From assembly GCF_900184685.1 (NCBI RefSeq), contig NZ_FXXL01000006.1, forward strand, positions 372,001 through 436,000: 64,000 nt of DNA. The letters are read 5' to 3'. This document shows, in pieces, positions 44,605-52,146 of the stretch; position 1 is the first letter of the stretch; every line of letters starts with the position of its first letter. Source of the stretch: Butyricimonas sp. Marseille-P3923 (GTDB lineage Bacteria > Bacteroidota > Bacteroidia > Bacteroidales > Marinifilaceae). Below the pieces are notes generated by a model that had not been told where the DNA came from, did no database searches, and saw nothing but the letters and a program-made list of their open reading frames with translations. A program made the position numbers and the translations under genes.

Positions 44605-45777
44605 TCACCTAACGTATAATTTATTACCCTCCATTCTACACGATAAAGAGGACGTCTCCCCCAATCGCTGAACAAAAGCATCAAAACTTTCTTCTTTATT
44701 CACCACGCCCGTGAATATCGACTCTCCCACACTCCCTTCCAGCACAATCTCCACCGCGTACCAACGCTCCAATATCCGGGCTACATCAGCCAATTTCTTT
44801 CCCCGGAACACGTACTGCCCGTCTTTCCAAGCAATGAAATCTCCCGCATCCACCACAGCCATCTCCACGTAATTCCTTTCGCGATCATAACGCAACTGGT
44901 CATCCGGTTTCAACTCGTAACACCGCTCCCCCGCGTAAGCTTCCACTTTCCCGCTAACCAAAGTCACTTCCACGAGCCTATCCCCTTTATACGCGTTGAC
45001 ATTAAAAGACGTACCAAGAACCTTAACACGTACCCCGTCCATTTCCACGAAGAAAGGATGACACTCGTCCCTAGCCACTTCAAAATACATCTCGCCCGAG
45101 GCATATACCACCCGTTCGTCGCCACCGAAAGCCACCGGGTAGCGCAACTTGGAACCGGCATTCAACCACACCTTTGTTCCATCCGCCAAAGTGAAACTAT
45201 AATCACACAAAACCGGAGTTTCCAATGTATTATACACCGTTTCCCCTTTCACCGAATCGGGAACACAATACTCCAAACCACCCGCTTCGTTCTCCCGCAC
45301 CTGTATCCCTTGCACCTCATCCAAAAGAATACCTTCCCCGTACAATACCATCTCCTGCCCGTTAGAAAGGGTCAACGTGGGAACTCTCCGCCCCGTTACC
45401 GCCACTTCTACCCGTTGGTTCTCCTTCGGCATCATCTCTCCCTCTTCCCGGTTAAAATAGAACAAAGCCACCCCTAAAGGCAACAGTAACATCGCCGCAT
45501 ATCGCACCATTCGTCTTACTCTCCGCCTCCGGTCGCCCAAAACTTTCCTCCTCCGCACGAAAAAATCAAAGGCCGTCTGCACGTCAGCTTCCCGGTATTG
45601 CCTAATCTTTTCCCGTGCCACCACGTCCGAATAAATTCGGTCAAACAGCATCTTGTTATGCCCCGACGCCCTCTTCCAAGAATCCAACTTCGCTTGCTCA
45701 TCCCGCATGCTCTTCCCTGCCAAACTCTTGGATATCAATCTTGATATTTCAAATAATATCTCTTTCTTTGAATCCAT
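44605..45777 (-). CDS. FecR-family anti-sigma factor (locus 3)
   Basis: 390 residues. N-terminal cytoplasmic part to about 90 ending in an Arg-rich run, transmembrane helix about 92-108, FecR domain about 165-275 (LADGTKVWLNAGSKLRYP), C-terminal DUF4974 domain about 310-390. Controls the ECF sigma factor encoded 124 bp upstream; the spacer carries an ACGAACGT dyad. Confidence 0.93.
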   Translation of the reverse strand: MDSKKEILFEISRLISKSLAGKSMRDEQAKLDSWKRASGHNKMLFDRIYSDVVAREKIRQYREADVQTAFDFFVRRRKVLGDRRRRVRRMVRYAAMLLLPLGVALFYFNREEGEMMPKENQRVEVAVTGRRVPTLTLSNGQEMVLYGEGILLDEVQGIQVRENEAGGLEYCVPDSVKGETVYNTLETPVLCDYSFTLADGTKVWLNAGSKLRYPVAFGGDERVVYASGEMYFEVARDECHPFFVEMDGVRVKVLGTSFNVNAYKGDRLVEVTLVSGKVEAYAGERCYELKPDDQLRYDRERNYVEMAVVDAGDFIAWKDGQYVFRGKKLADVARILERWYAVEIVLEGSVGESIFTGVVNKEESFDAFVQRLGETSSLSCRMEGNKLYVR

Positions 45778-45891
45778 AATCTATACTTTATCAATAGACA
45801 CAAACAGCATTTTCCTGTCCATTCATATATAAAACGCACATCCTTTCCAAAAGGGGGGATGAAAAATAAAAAATAATATACGATTTTATTC

Positions 45892-45905
45892 GTAACGAAC
45901 GTTAC
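45892..45905. promoter_or_regulatory. 14-bp dyad overlapping the end of the sigma factor gene (locus 3)
   Basis: GTAACG-AA-CGTTAC, perfect arms with a two-base centre, overlapping the sigma stop codon. Shares the core AACGAACGTT with the dyad at 15609-15626 upstream of the locus 2 sigma gene. Confidence 0.45.
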
Positions 45906-46477
45906 AACCAAATCAAACTAACCAGACAAATCAAATCAGCATCTTTCAAACGAGAAATCAATTTTCTCTTCCCGTTACTTTTATATTCTTTCACGGTATC
46001 CACCGAAATCTCCATCTTTTCAGCTATCTCCGCGATCTTCAACCCTTCAAGAGTCAACATCATTACCATTTTGCATTGAGGCGGTAATGTATCGACGGCA
46101 GCCATCAGACGGGCATACACATCCTCCTCCAACACCTTATCCCAAAAGTGTTCTACATCTGTTTGCGAAGACAAAACTTCCTTGTGATATTTATCCCGCA
46201 CCTTTTGTTTCCTGAAATGGCTGATACATTTATTTTTCAGAGAACTGTACAGGAAATATTTAACCTCGCTCTCCGTTCTAAATTTGTACCCGCTTTCCAA
46301 CAACGAAATAAACACATCTTGAACCAAGTCCTCCGCCACATCATTATCTTTCACGTAATAATTCGCCAGAGCTTTCAACGCCACGTAATAAATTCGATAC
46401 AAGTGTTGATAAGCCCGGTTATCTTTCCGTGCCAGCAAATCCAATAATTCCTCTTGATTCAATGCATCATCTCCCAT
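45902..46477 (-). CDS. ECF RNA polymerase sigma-70 factor (locus 3)
   Basis: 191 residues from the ATG at 46477; a TTG at 46483 would add two residues but lies in the likely promoter. Region 2 VAEDLVQDVFISLLESG near 45-62; region 4 helix-turn-helix IAEIAEKMEISVDTVKEYK near 150-168. First gene of Sus-like locus 3. A TATCTTTG box ends 4 nt before the ATG, so the mRNA may be leaderless. Confidence 0.92.
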   Translation of the reverse strand: MGDDALNQEELLDLLARKDNRAYQHLYRIYYVALKALANYYVKDNDVAEDLVQDVFISLLESGYKFRTESEVKYFLYSSLKNKCISHFRKQKVRDKYHKEVLSSQTDVEHFWDKVLEEDVYARLMAAVDTLPPQCKMVMMLTLEGLKIAEIAEKMEISVDTVKEYKSNGKRKLISRLKDADLICLVSLIWL

Positions 46478-46480
46478 TGA

Positions 46481-46488
46481 CAAAGATA
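46481..46488 (-). promoter_or_regulatory. -7 box touching the sigma factor start codon (locus 3)
   Basis: TATCTTTG on the minus strand. Its last G is 4 nt before the A of the ATG, the distance expected between this box and the transcription start. A TTTG lies 15 nt upstream of the box, closer than the usual 19-21. Confidence 0.5.
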
Positions 46489-46493
46489 AAAGA

Positions 46494-46526
46494 GGAAGCG
46501 TCCCAAAAACCTCATGGAACGCTTCC
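46494..46526 (-). terminator. Intrinsic terminator of gcvP
   Basis: Stem GGAAGCGT/ACGCTTCC (46494-46501 with 46519-46526) plus two further G-C pairs after a mismatch; on the minus strand it is followed by TCTTTTAT. The T-rich tail runs straight into the sigma factor -7 box. Confidence 0.7.
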
Positions 46527-46545
46527 CGCTATAATAACTTGAAAA

Positions 46546-49434
46546 TTAATTTTCTTCCGTGTAAGACTCAAGCGGGTCACAAGTACACATCAAGTTACGG
46601 TCACCGTAACCGTCGTCTACACGACCTACTTGCGGCCAGAACTTGTTCTCTGCCACCCAAGCCAGCGGGTAAGCCGCTTTGCTACGCAGGTAAGCGTGCG
46701 ACCATTCATCGGCGGTCAACACCTTGTGCGTGTGAGGTGCGTTCTTCAAAACGTTATCCGTCTTGTCAGCCTTGCCCTCGCCCACTTCAATCATCTCTTC
46801 ACGAATCGTGGTCAATGCCGCGATAAAGCGATCCAGTTCTTCTTTCGGCTCGCTCTCGGTAGGCTCAACCATCAACGTCCCGTGAACAGGGAATGACAAA
46901 GTAGGAGCGTGGAACCCGAAGTCCATCAAACGTTTCGCGATATCCAACTCGGAAATACCATACTCTTTGTTGAACATGTTGCAATCCCAAATCATCTCGT
47001 GCCCTACACGACCTTGCTTTCCTTTATACAAAATCTTGAAGCCCAACTTCTCGAAAGAAGAAGCTAGATAATTGGCGTTCAAGATAGCCATCTTCGTCAC
47101 CATCTCCAACCCCTCGGCACCCAACATCAGCAAGTAACCGTAAGTCACGGGCAACATTCCCACCGAACCGTAAGGAGCGGCAGCAACAGCATGGATACCT
47201 TCCTCGCCTCCGGTCTTCACCATCGTGTGCGACGGCAAGAATTTCACCAGATGAGGAGCCACGCAAATAGGACCTACACCGGGACCGCCACCGCCGTGAG
47301 GCATAGCAAACGTCTTGTGTAAGTTCAAGTGACACACGTCAGCACCAATCGTACCGGGGTTCGTCAAACCGCATTGCCCGTTCATGTTAGCCCCGTCCAT
47401 GTAGAACAAACCGCCATTCTCGTGAATAATATCCGCCAACTCTTTGATCGACTCCTCGAAAATACCGTGAGTCGACGGGTAAGTAATCATAGCACCCACC
47501 AAATTATCACGATGCTCGATAGCCTTCTTGCGGAAATCCTCCACGTCAATATTACCCTCCGGGTCTGTAGCCGTCACGATAATCTTGAAACCCGCCATCG
47601 TGCTTGACGCAGGATTAGTTCCGTGCGCGGAAGAGGGAATCAAAATCACGTTCCGATGCCCTTCCCCTCTGGCGATATGATATTGGCGAATCACCATCAA
47701 CCCCGTGTACTCACCCGCTGCACCGGAATTAGGCTGCAAACTGCATCCTGCAAAACCGGTCACCTTACACAACATATCCTCCGTTTCACGTATCATCTGT
47801 TGATACCCCTCTGCTTGAGAAAGCGGAACAAACGGGTGTAAACCGCCAAACTCCGGCCAACTGATAGGCAACATCTCCACTGCCGCATTCAACTTCATCG
47901 TGCAAGAACCCAATGAGATCATGGAAGTAGCCAAAGAGATATCCCTTCTCTCCAGATTCTTCATGTAACGCATCATCGCGGTTTCCGAGTGATAAATATT
48001 AAACACGGATTGCGTCAAAATCTCATCCTCACGCAACATCGCCGGTTCCAACACCGTGCGGTCGTCAATAAACTCGACACGCTCGGCTGTCTTCCCTGCC
48101 GCCTTGGCAAAGATACCGATCAACGTGTTGATTTCCTCCTCGTTGATTTTCTCGTCAGTAGACAGACCGACCACTTTTCCGCACCCGCAATCACAATAGA
48201 ACAAGTTTATTTCCTGCTCCAAAGCGGCATCGCGCACCGCCTCTTGAGTTACACCTTCCGGCAACTCGAAACGAAGCGTATCGAAGAATTTCTCCACTTT
48301 CAGCTTGTAACCCAACTTCTGGATTTCTTCTGCCAGAGTCACTGCCGCCGAGTGAATATGACGAGCGATACGCTCCAATCCTTCACGCCCGTGGTAAGCG
48401 GCATAGAATCCCGCCATCGTGGCGTTCAACGCCTTGGCAGTACAGATATTGGAAGAAGCCTTCTCCCGTTTGATATGTTGTTCGCGAGTCTGCAAAGCCA
48501 GACGCAAAGCATGATTTCCCTGTGCATCGATCGTCACGCCGATAATACGCCCCACGATATTACGCTTGTACTCCTCTTTCGTCGCCATGTAAGCGGCATG
48601 AGGGCCACCGTAAGACATCGGGATACCGAAACGCTGGGTAGTACCCACTGCCACGTCAGCACCCCATTCTCCCGGGGCGGTCAGCAACACGAGGCTCATC
48701 ATGTCAGCGACAGCAGTCACCAACGCCCCGTTAGCGTGCGCACGATCGGCAAAAGCCTTATAATCCCGTACTTCCCCGTTAGCGGCAGGGTATTGCACGA
48801 TAGCACCGAATACATCCGGTGTAAATTCAAAAGTATCATAGTCACCGTAAACCAACTCGATTCCTTGCGGCGCAGAACGAGTAACCAACACGTCCTTCGT
48901 CTGCGGGAACACTTGGTTATCCACGAACAATTTATTCGCCCCGGCTTTCTTCATCTCCTTGCTACGCAAACCATACATCATGGTCATAGCCTCGGCAGTA
49001 GCTGTAGCCTCGTCCAGCAACGAGCAGTTGGCAATCTCCATCCCGGTCAACTCGACCACCATCGTCTGGAAATTCAACAACGCCTCAAGACGTCCTTGGG
49101 AAACCTCCGCTTGATAGGGAGTGTATGACGTGTACCATGCCGGATTTTCCAAAATATTCCGTTGAATCACGGCAGGTGTAATCGTGTCGTAATACCCTTG
49201 CCCGATAAACGTCCTGTACAATTTATTTTTTGAAGCTACCGCTTTGATACGAGAGAAAAACTCGAACTCGGTAAGAGGAGCCGGTAAATCCAGCGGATTC
49301 TTCAACCGGATTGATTCGGGTACGGTTTGCTCTATCAACTCGTCAAGAGAACTGACACCCACCACCTTGAGCATATCCTCGATATCCTCTGGACGCGGCC
49401 CAATGTGTCTCCACAAAAATTTGTCTGTTGCCAT
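46546..49434 (-). CDS. gcvP: Glycine dehydrogenase (decarboxylating), P-protein
   Basis: 962 residues, the fused single-chain form. PLP-dependent enzyme of the glycine cleavage system: decarboxylates glycine and passes the aminomethyl group to lipoyl-GcvH. The PLP lysine is K707 in HLNLHKTFAMPHGGGGPG. The N-terminal half begins RHIGPRPEDIEDML and contains the first PLP-fold copy; the C-terminal half is catalytic. GcvT and GcvH are not in the window. Upstream, an ATCGTT/AACGAT hairpin (49474-49490) lies in the leader. I see no glycine riboswitch. Confidence 0.98.
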   Translation of the reverse strand: MATDKFLWRHIGPRPEDIEDMLKVVGVSSLDELIEQTVPESIRLKNPLDLPAPLTEFEFFSRIKAVASKNKLYRTFIGQGYYDTITPAVIQRNILENPAWYTSYTPYQAEVSQGRLEALLNFQTMVVELTGMEIANCSLLDEATATAEAMTMMYGLRSKEMKKAGANKLFVDNQVFPQTKDVLVTRSAPQGIELVYGDYDTFEFTPDVFGAIVQYPAANGEVRDYKAFADRAHANGALVTAVADMMSLVLLTAPGEWGADVAVGTTQRFGIPMSYGGPHAAYMATKEEYKRNIVGRIIGVTIDAQGNHALRLALQTREQHIKREKASSNICTAKALNATMAGFYAAYHGREGLERIARHIHSAAVTLAEEIQKLGYKLKVEKFFDTLRFELPEGVTQEAVRDAALEQEINLFYCDCGCGKVVGLSTDEKINEEEINTLIGIFAKAAGKTAERVEFIDDRTVLEPAMLREDEILTQSVFNIYHSETAMMRYMKNLERRDISLATSMISLGSCTMKLNAAVEMLPISWPEFGGLHPFVPLSQAEGYQQMIRETEDMLCKVTGFAGCSLQPNSGAAGEYTGLMVIRQYHIARGEGHRNVILIPSSAHGTNPASSTMAGFKIIVTATDPEGNIDVEDFRKKAIEHRDNLVGAMITYPSTHGIFEESIKELADIIHENGGLFYMDGANMNGQCGLTNPGTIGADVCHLNLHKTFAMPHGGGGPGVGPICVAPHLVKFLPSHTMVKTGGEEGIHAVAAAPYGSVGMLPVTYGYLLMLGAEGLEMVTKMAILNANYLASSFEKLGFKILYKGKQGRVGHEMIWDCNMFNKEYGISELDIAKRLMDFGFHAPTLSFPVHGTLMVEPTESEPKEELDRFIAALTTIREEMIEVGEGKADKTDNVLKNAPHTHKVLTADEWSHAYLRSKAAYPLAWVAENKFWPQVGRVDDGYGDRNLMCTCDPLESYTEEN

Positions 49435-49568
49435 CTATTTATTCCTAATTATTAATGATTTATACTCTAAACCATCGTTTCGTCAACGATTGTGTAAAAA
49501 TAGACATAATTCCGCTTAATACCAAAAAACGAATAAAAAGTTACAGTTTATAATACAGCCTCACAATT

Positions 49569-49592
49569 CCGCCGTGGCGAAATTCGCGGCGG
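49569..49592. repeat. GC-rich inverted repeat before the ATPase gene
   Basis: CCGCC at 49569-49573 pairs with GGCGG at 49588-49592, with an inner GCGAA/TTCGC stem. Striking GC content inside an AT-rich gap, 28 bp before the ATPase start codon. Could be an operator, or the end of an acquired segment. Confidence 0.45.
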
Positions 49593-49620
49593 CGAAAATA
49601 ATGACATTACAGAGAACCCT

Positions 49621-50955
49621 ATGAAATTTTACAATCGAGAAAAAGAATTGGAATTACTTGCCCGAACAAGGGAAATTGCTTTCAACAATCATTCACAGAT
49701 GACAGCAATAACCGGACGCAGACGAATCGGGAAAACAAAACTTATATTGAAAAGTTGCGAGGGCACCCCCACGGTTTATCTTTTCGTGAGCAGAAACAAT
49801 GAAGCGGCACTGTGCCAACAATTCGCGCAAACCGCAAGTAAATCCTTAGACACATTCATCCCTGCTGAAATATCCTCTTTCGTGGGGTTGTTCGAGATGC
49901 TCATGAACTTGGGGAAAAATCTATCTTTCAACCTTGTAATAGACGAGTTTCAAGAGTTTTTTTACATCAACCCTGCCATCTACAGCGGAATGCAAGATGT
50001 TTGGGATAGGTACAAAGACACAACACGTGTAAACTTCATAGCAAGCGGTTCGGTTTATACTCTAATGCACCGTATATTCATGGAATACCACGAACCGTTA
50101 TACGGTCGCTGCGACAACATTGTCAAATTAAAATCATTTACTCCCTCTATCATCAAAAAGATTCTGGCAGACTACAACCCGAAATACACTAACGACGACC
50201 TGCTAGCTTTATACACTTTTACCGGGGGAGTTCCCAAATATATTGAAATCCTACTTGACAAAGGATGCTACACGATAAACGATATGGTCGACTGTCTTCT
50301 TCAAGAAAACTCGATATTCCTTGAAGAGGGGAATATATTGCTAATCCAAGAGTTCGGCAAAAAATATGGAAATTATTACGCCATTCTTTCCGCCATCGCC
50401 TCAGGCAGAAACACTTCGGCGGAAATATCCGAATCCATCGGCAACACAAGCGCAGGTGGTTTATTACAACGTCTTGAAGAAGATTACGAGGTAATAGCAA
50501 AAAAACGCCCGATTCTATCCAAGGAAGGTTCGCAGACCGTTCGTTACGAGATTTCGGATAATTTCTTACGGTTTTGGTTTCGTTATATCGTAAAATATCA
50601 AAGCTATATACAATCCGGGCTTTTAAATGATCCCGCTGGGATCGTCAAAAATGATTACCCCACTTATTCCGGGATCATGCTGGAAAAATACTTCAGGGAG
50701 CAACTCATAGAGAAACAATTATATAGCAATATCGGTTCATGGTGGGAAGCATCCAAAGGAAAAGACAAAGAACAGCATAAAATTGATATCGTGGCAATTT
50801 ACGCCTATGAAAAAAAAGTACTCGTTGCCGAGGTAAAACGTCAACGCAAGAATTTCAAACCCGAACTATTTCAAGAAAAAGTCGAAGCGATTCGTACAAA
50901 ACTATTCTTCAATTACGAGACAGAAACAGCTTGCTTCACGTTAGATGATATGTAA
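49621..50955 (+). CDS. Archaeal-type P-loop ATPase with DUF234/nuclease-like C-terminus
   Basis: 444 residues. Walker A GRRRIGKTKL near 32-41, Walker B NLVIDEFQEF near 102-111; ATPase domain (PF01637-like) to about 230; winged-helix segment about 255-320 (SAEISESIGNTSAGGLLQRL); DUF234-like C-terminus about 330-444. There the residues KIDIVAIYAYEKKVLVAEVK look like the D...ExK core of a PD-(D/E)XK nuclease fold. Role unknown; such genes are scattered and often mobile. It stands alone between gcvP and tRNA-His, and its terminator serves both sides. Confidence 0.88.
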   Translation: MKFYNREKELELLARTREIAFNNHSQMTAITGRRRIGKTKLILKSCEGTPTVYLFVSRNNEAALCQQFAQTASKSLDTFIPAEISSFVGLFEMLMNLGKNLSFNLVIDEFQEFFYINPAIYSGMQDVWDRYKDTTRVNFIASGSVYTLMHRIFMEYHEPLYGRCDNIVKLKSFTPSIIKKILADYNPKYTNDDLLALYTFTGGVPKYIEILLDKGCYTINDMVDCLLQENSIFLEEGNILLIQEFGKKYGNYYAILSAIASGRNTSAEISESIGNTSAGGLLQRLEEDYEVIAKKRPILSKEGSQTVRYEISDNFLRFWFRYIVKYQSYIQSGLLNDPAGIVKNDYPTYSGIMLEKYFREQLIEKQLYSNIGSWWEASKGKDKEQHKIDIVAIYAYEKKVLVAEVKRQRKNFKPELFQEKVEAIRTKLFFNYETETACFTLDDM

Positions 50956-50985
50956 AAAGCGGAGAACTTTCATTCTCCGCTTTTT
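50954..50985. terminator. Bidirectional terminator between ATPase gene and tRNA-His
   Basis: Perfect 13-bp stem AAAAAGCGGAGAA/TTCTCCGCTTTTT (50954-50966 with 50973-50985), 6-nt loop; A and T tracts on both sides. It begins inside the ATPase stop codon and ends 5 nt from the tRNA 3' end. Confidence 0.92.
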
Positions 50986-50989
50986 CGCG

Positions 50990-51064
<75 letters not shown>

Positions 51065-51081
51065 ATTTTGCTTTTGCGCTG

Positions 51082-51112
51082 CAAAGATAGAACAACTTTC
51101 GTTTCTCGCAAA
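51082..51112 (-). promoter_or_regulatory. Complete Bacteroidota promoter of tRNA-His
   Basis: Minus strand: -33 box TTTG (51109-51112), 19-bp spacer, -7 box TATCTTTG (51082-51089). The 5' end of the tRNA is 18 nt past the box. The best promoter match in the window; the two boxes also support calling the other TAnnTTTG sites. Confidence 0.85.
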
Positions 51113-51130
51113 GAAAAAGCTACAAAAATT

Positions 51131-51718
51131 TTACCGTCGGAACTTAATTTTTCCCGTCTCGATCTCCCGGGCGGCGTAGCACAGCTGCTCGTACCACTCC
51201 TCCCCGTATTTCGTGATCAAGGCATCTTTCAGGAACACGTACACCGGAACTCCCTCTCGCTCACCTTTTAACCTTGCACATGCACATATCGACCATTGAT
51301 CGTAATTCATCGCCTCGTAATTCTGGTACTGCTTCACCCGTATCGGGTACAAGTGACACGAGATTGGTTTCCGGAAACTGCTCTCGCCCCGACTCCACGA
51401 CTTCTCGATAGCACACCAGCAACTTCCGCCCTCCTCTATCGCGTAGGCACATTCTCGTCCCCCGATAAGCGGAGTCACCAAATCGCCCTCGACATCAATC
51501 GTCGAGAAACCTTGCTCCTCCACGGCGGCAAGCCCTTCCGGCTTCATGTACGGGCGAATCTTCTCGTAATTCTCCCGAATCCGCTCCGCTTCCCTCTCTT
51601 CCAATGGAGCCCCGGAATCCCCTTCCACGCAACAAGCTCCTTTGCATACTGCCAAATCACAACAAAACTTCTTCTCGAAAATATCGAGGCTTATAATCGT
51701 ATTCCCTATCTGTATCAT
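51131..51718 (-). CDS. DUF3109 cysteine-rich protein
   Basis: 195 residues with 11 or so Cys in clusters: FCCDLAVCKGACCVEG near 18-33, ECAYAIEEGGSCWCAIEKSW near 88-107, SCHLYPIRV near 119, SICACARL near 142. The pattern is that of the DUF3109/YkgJ-like group, thought to bind zinc or an iron-sulfur cluster. Function unknown. Promoter TAACTTTG at 51762-51769; its leader is made of AATTGAAAAT repeat units. Confidence 0.85.
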   Translation of the reverse strand: MIQIGNTIISLDIFEKKFCCDLAVCKGACCVEGDSGAPLEEREAERIRENYEKIRPYMKPEGLAAVEEQGFSTIDVEGDLVTPLIGGRECAYAIEEGGSCWCAIEKSWSRGESSFRKPISCHLYPIRVKQYQNYEAMNYDQWSICACARLKGEREGVPVYVFLKDALITKYGEEWYEQLCYAAREIETGKIKFRR

Positions 51719-51722
51719 GTGC

Positions 51723-51769
51723 TAATTGAAAATTGAAAATGCAAAATTGAAAATGTTTTTTCAAAGTTA
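51723..51769 (-). promoter_or_regulatory. DUF3109 promoter and repeat-containing leader
   Basis: -7 box TAACTTTG on the minus strand at 51762-51769. The leader (51723-51756) is three AATTGAAAAT-type units, the left part of the composite repeat seen at 1461 and 29087, here in the opposite orientation to transcription. Confidence 0.5.
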
Positions 51770-51830
51770 CAATAATCTCACCCTTATTTCTCTCGTGTTT
51801 AAGCAGAGTTTAGTTAAATAACATGTATTA

Positions 51831-51940
51831 TTATTTTATATTCTTTATACTTACCTTATACCATCTCCTATTCAACTCCCATTCATCTCCTATTCAAAAC
51901 CTATTTTAAAGGTATAAAAATAGTATTTTAATTGAAATTG
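51831..51940 (+). repeat. Degenerate 11-bp tandem repeat tract (second copy)
   Basis: The gap 51719-52146 holds this tract, the DUF3109 promoter and the gpmI terminator, but no gene. CCTATTC, CCCATTC, CCTATTC and CCTATTT start at 51867, 51878, 51889 and 51900, exactly 11 apart. Flanking units keep the spacing (TCTTTATACTT at 51842, ACCTTATACCA at 51853, AAAGGTATAAA at 51908, AATAGTATTTT at 51919). As at 16604, the core flips orientation, here near 51907. TATACC at 51857 and GGTATA at 51911 are matching arms. Confidence 0.7.
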
Positions 51941-52075
51941 AATAAAATTTAATAAGACGAAAATACATCGTATTATCTATTTCAAAAACAATAAAATAAT
52001 GAAACACACCCGAAACTCTCCTCGAAAAAAGGAGAAAAAACACCCTATCGGTCAACGTACCGACTGAAAATAAAC

Positions 52076-52115
52076 AAGGGAGGCAGTCAACACATACGCT
52101 AACTTACCTCCCCTT
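52076..52115 (-). terminator. Probable terminator of gpmI
   Basis: Read on the minus strand: AAGGGGAGG pairs with CCTCCCTT (52107-52115 with 52076-52083, one bulge), long 23-nt loop, followed by GTTTATTTT. A second small TCGGT/ACCGA hairpin lies at 52048-52063. Confidence 0.5.
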
Positions 52116-52146
52116 CCACTAGTTGCAAAAATGGAATTCGATATAC

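Noticed and set aside
47989-49128. 379-codon open frame on the plus strand opposite gcvP
   Set aside because: It lies wholly antisense to a clear gcvP gene and its translation has no family features; a shadow of the codon bias of gcvP.
49435-49620. Glycine riboswitch upstream of gcvP
   Set aside because: Only a small ATCGTT/AACGAT hairpin is visible; I could not find the conserved tandem aptamer layout in this short leader.
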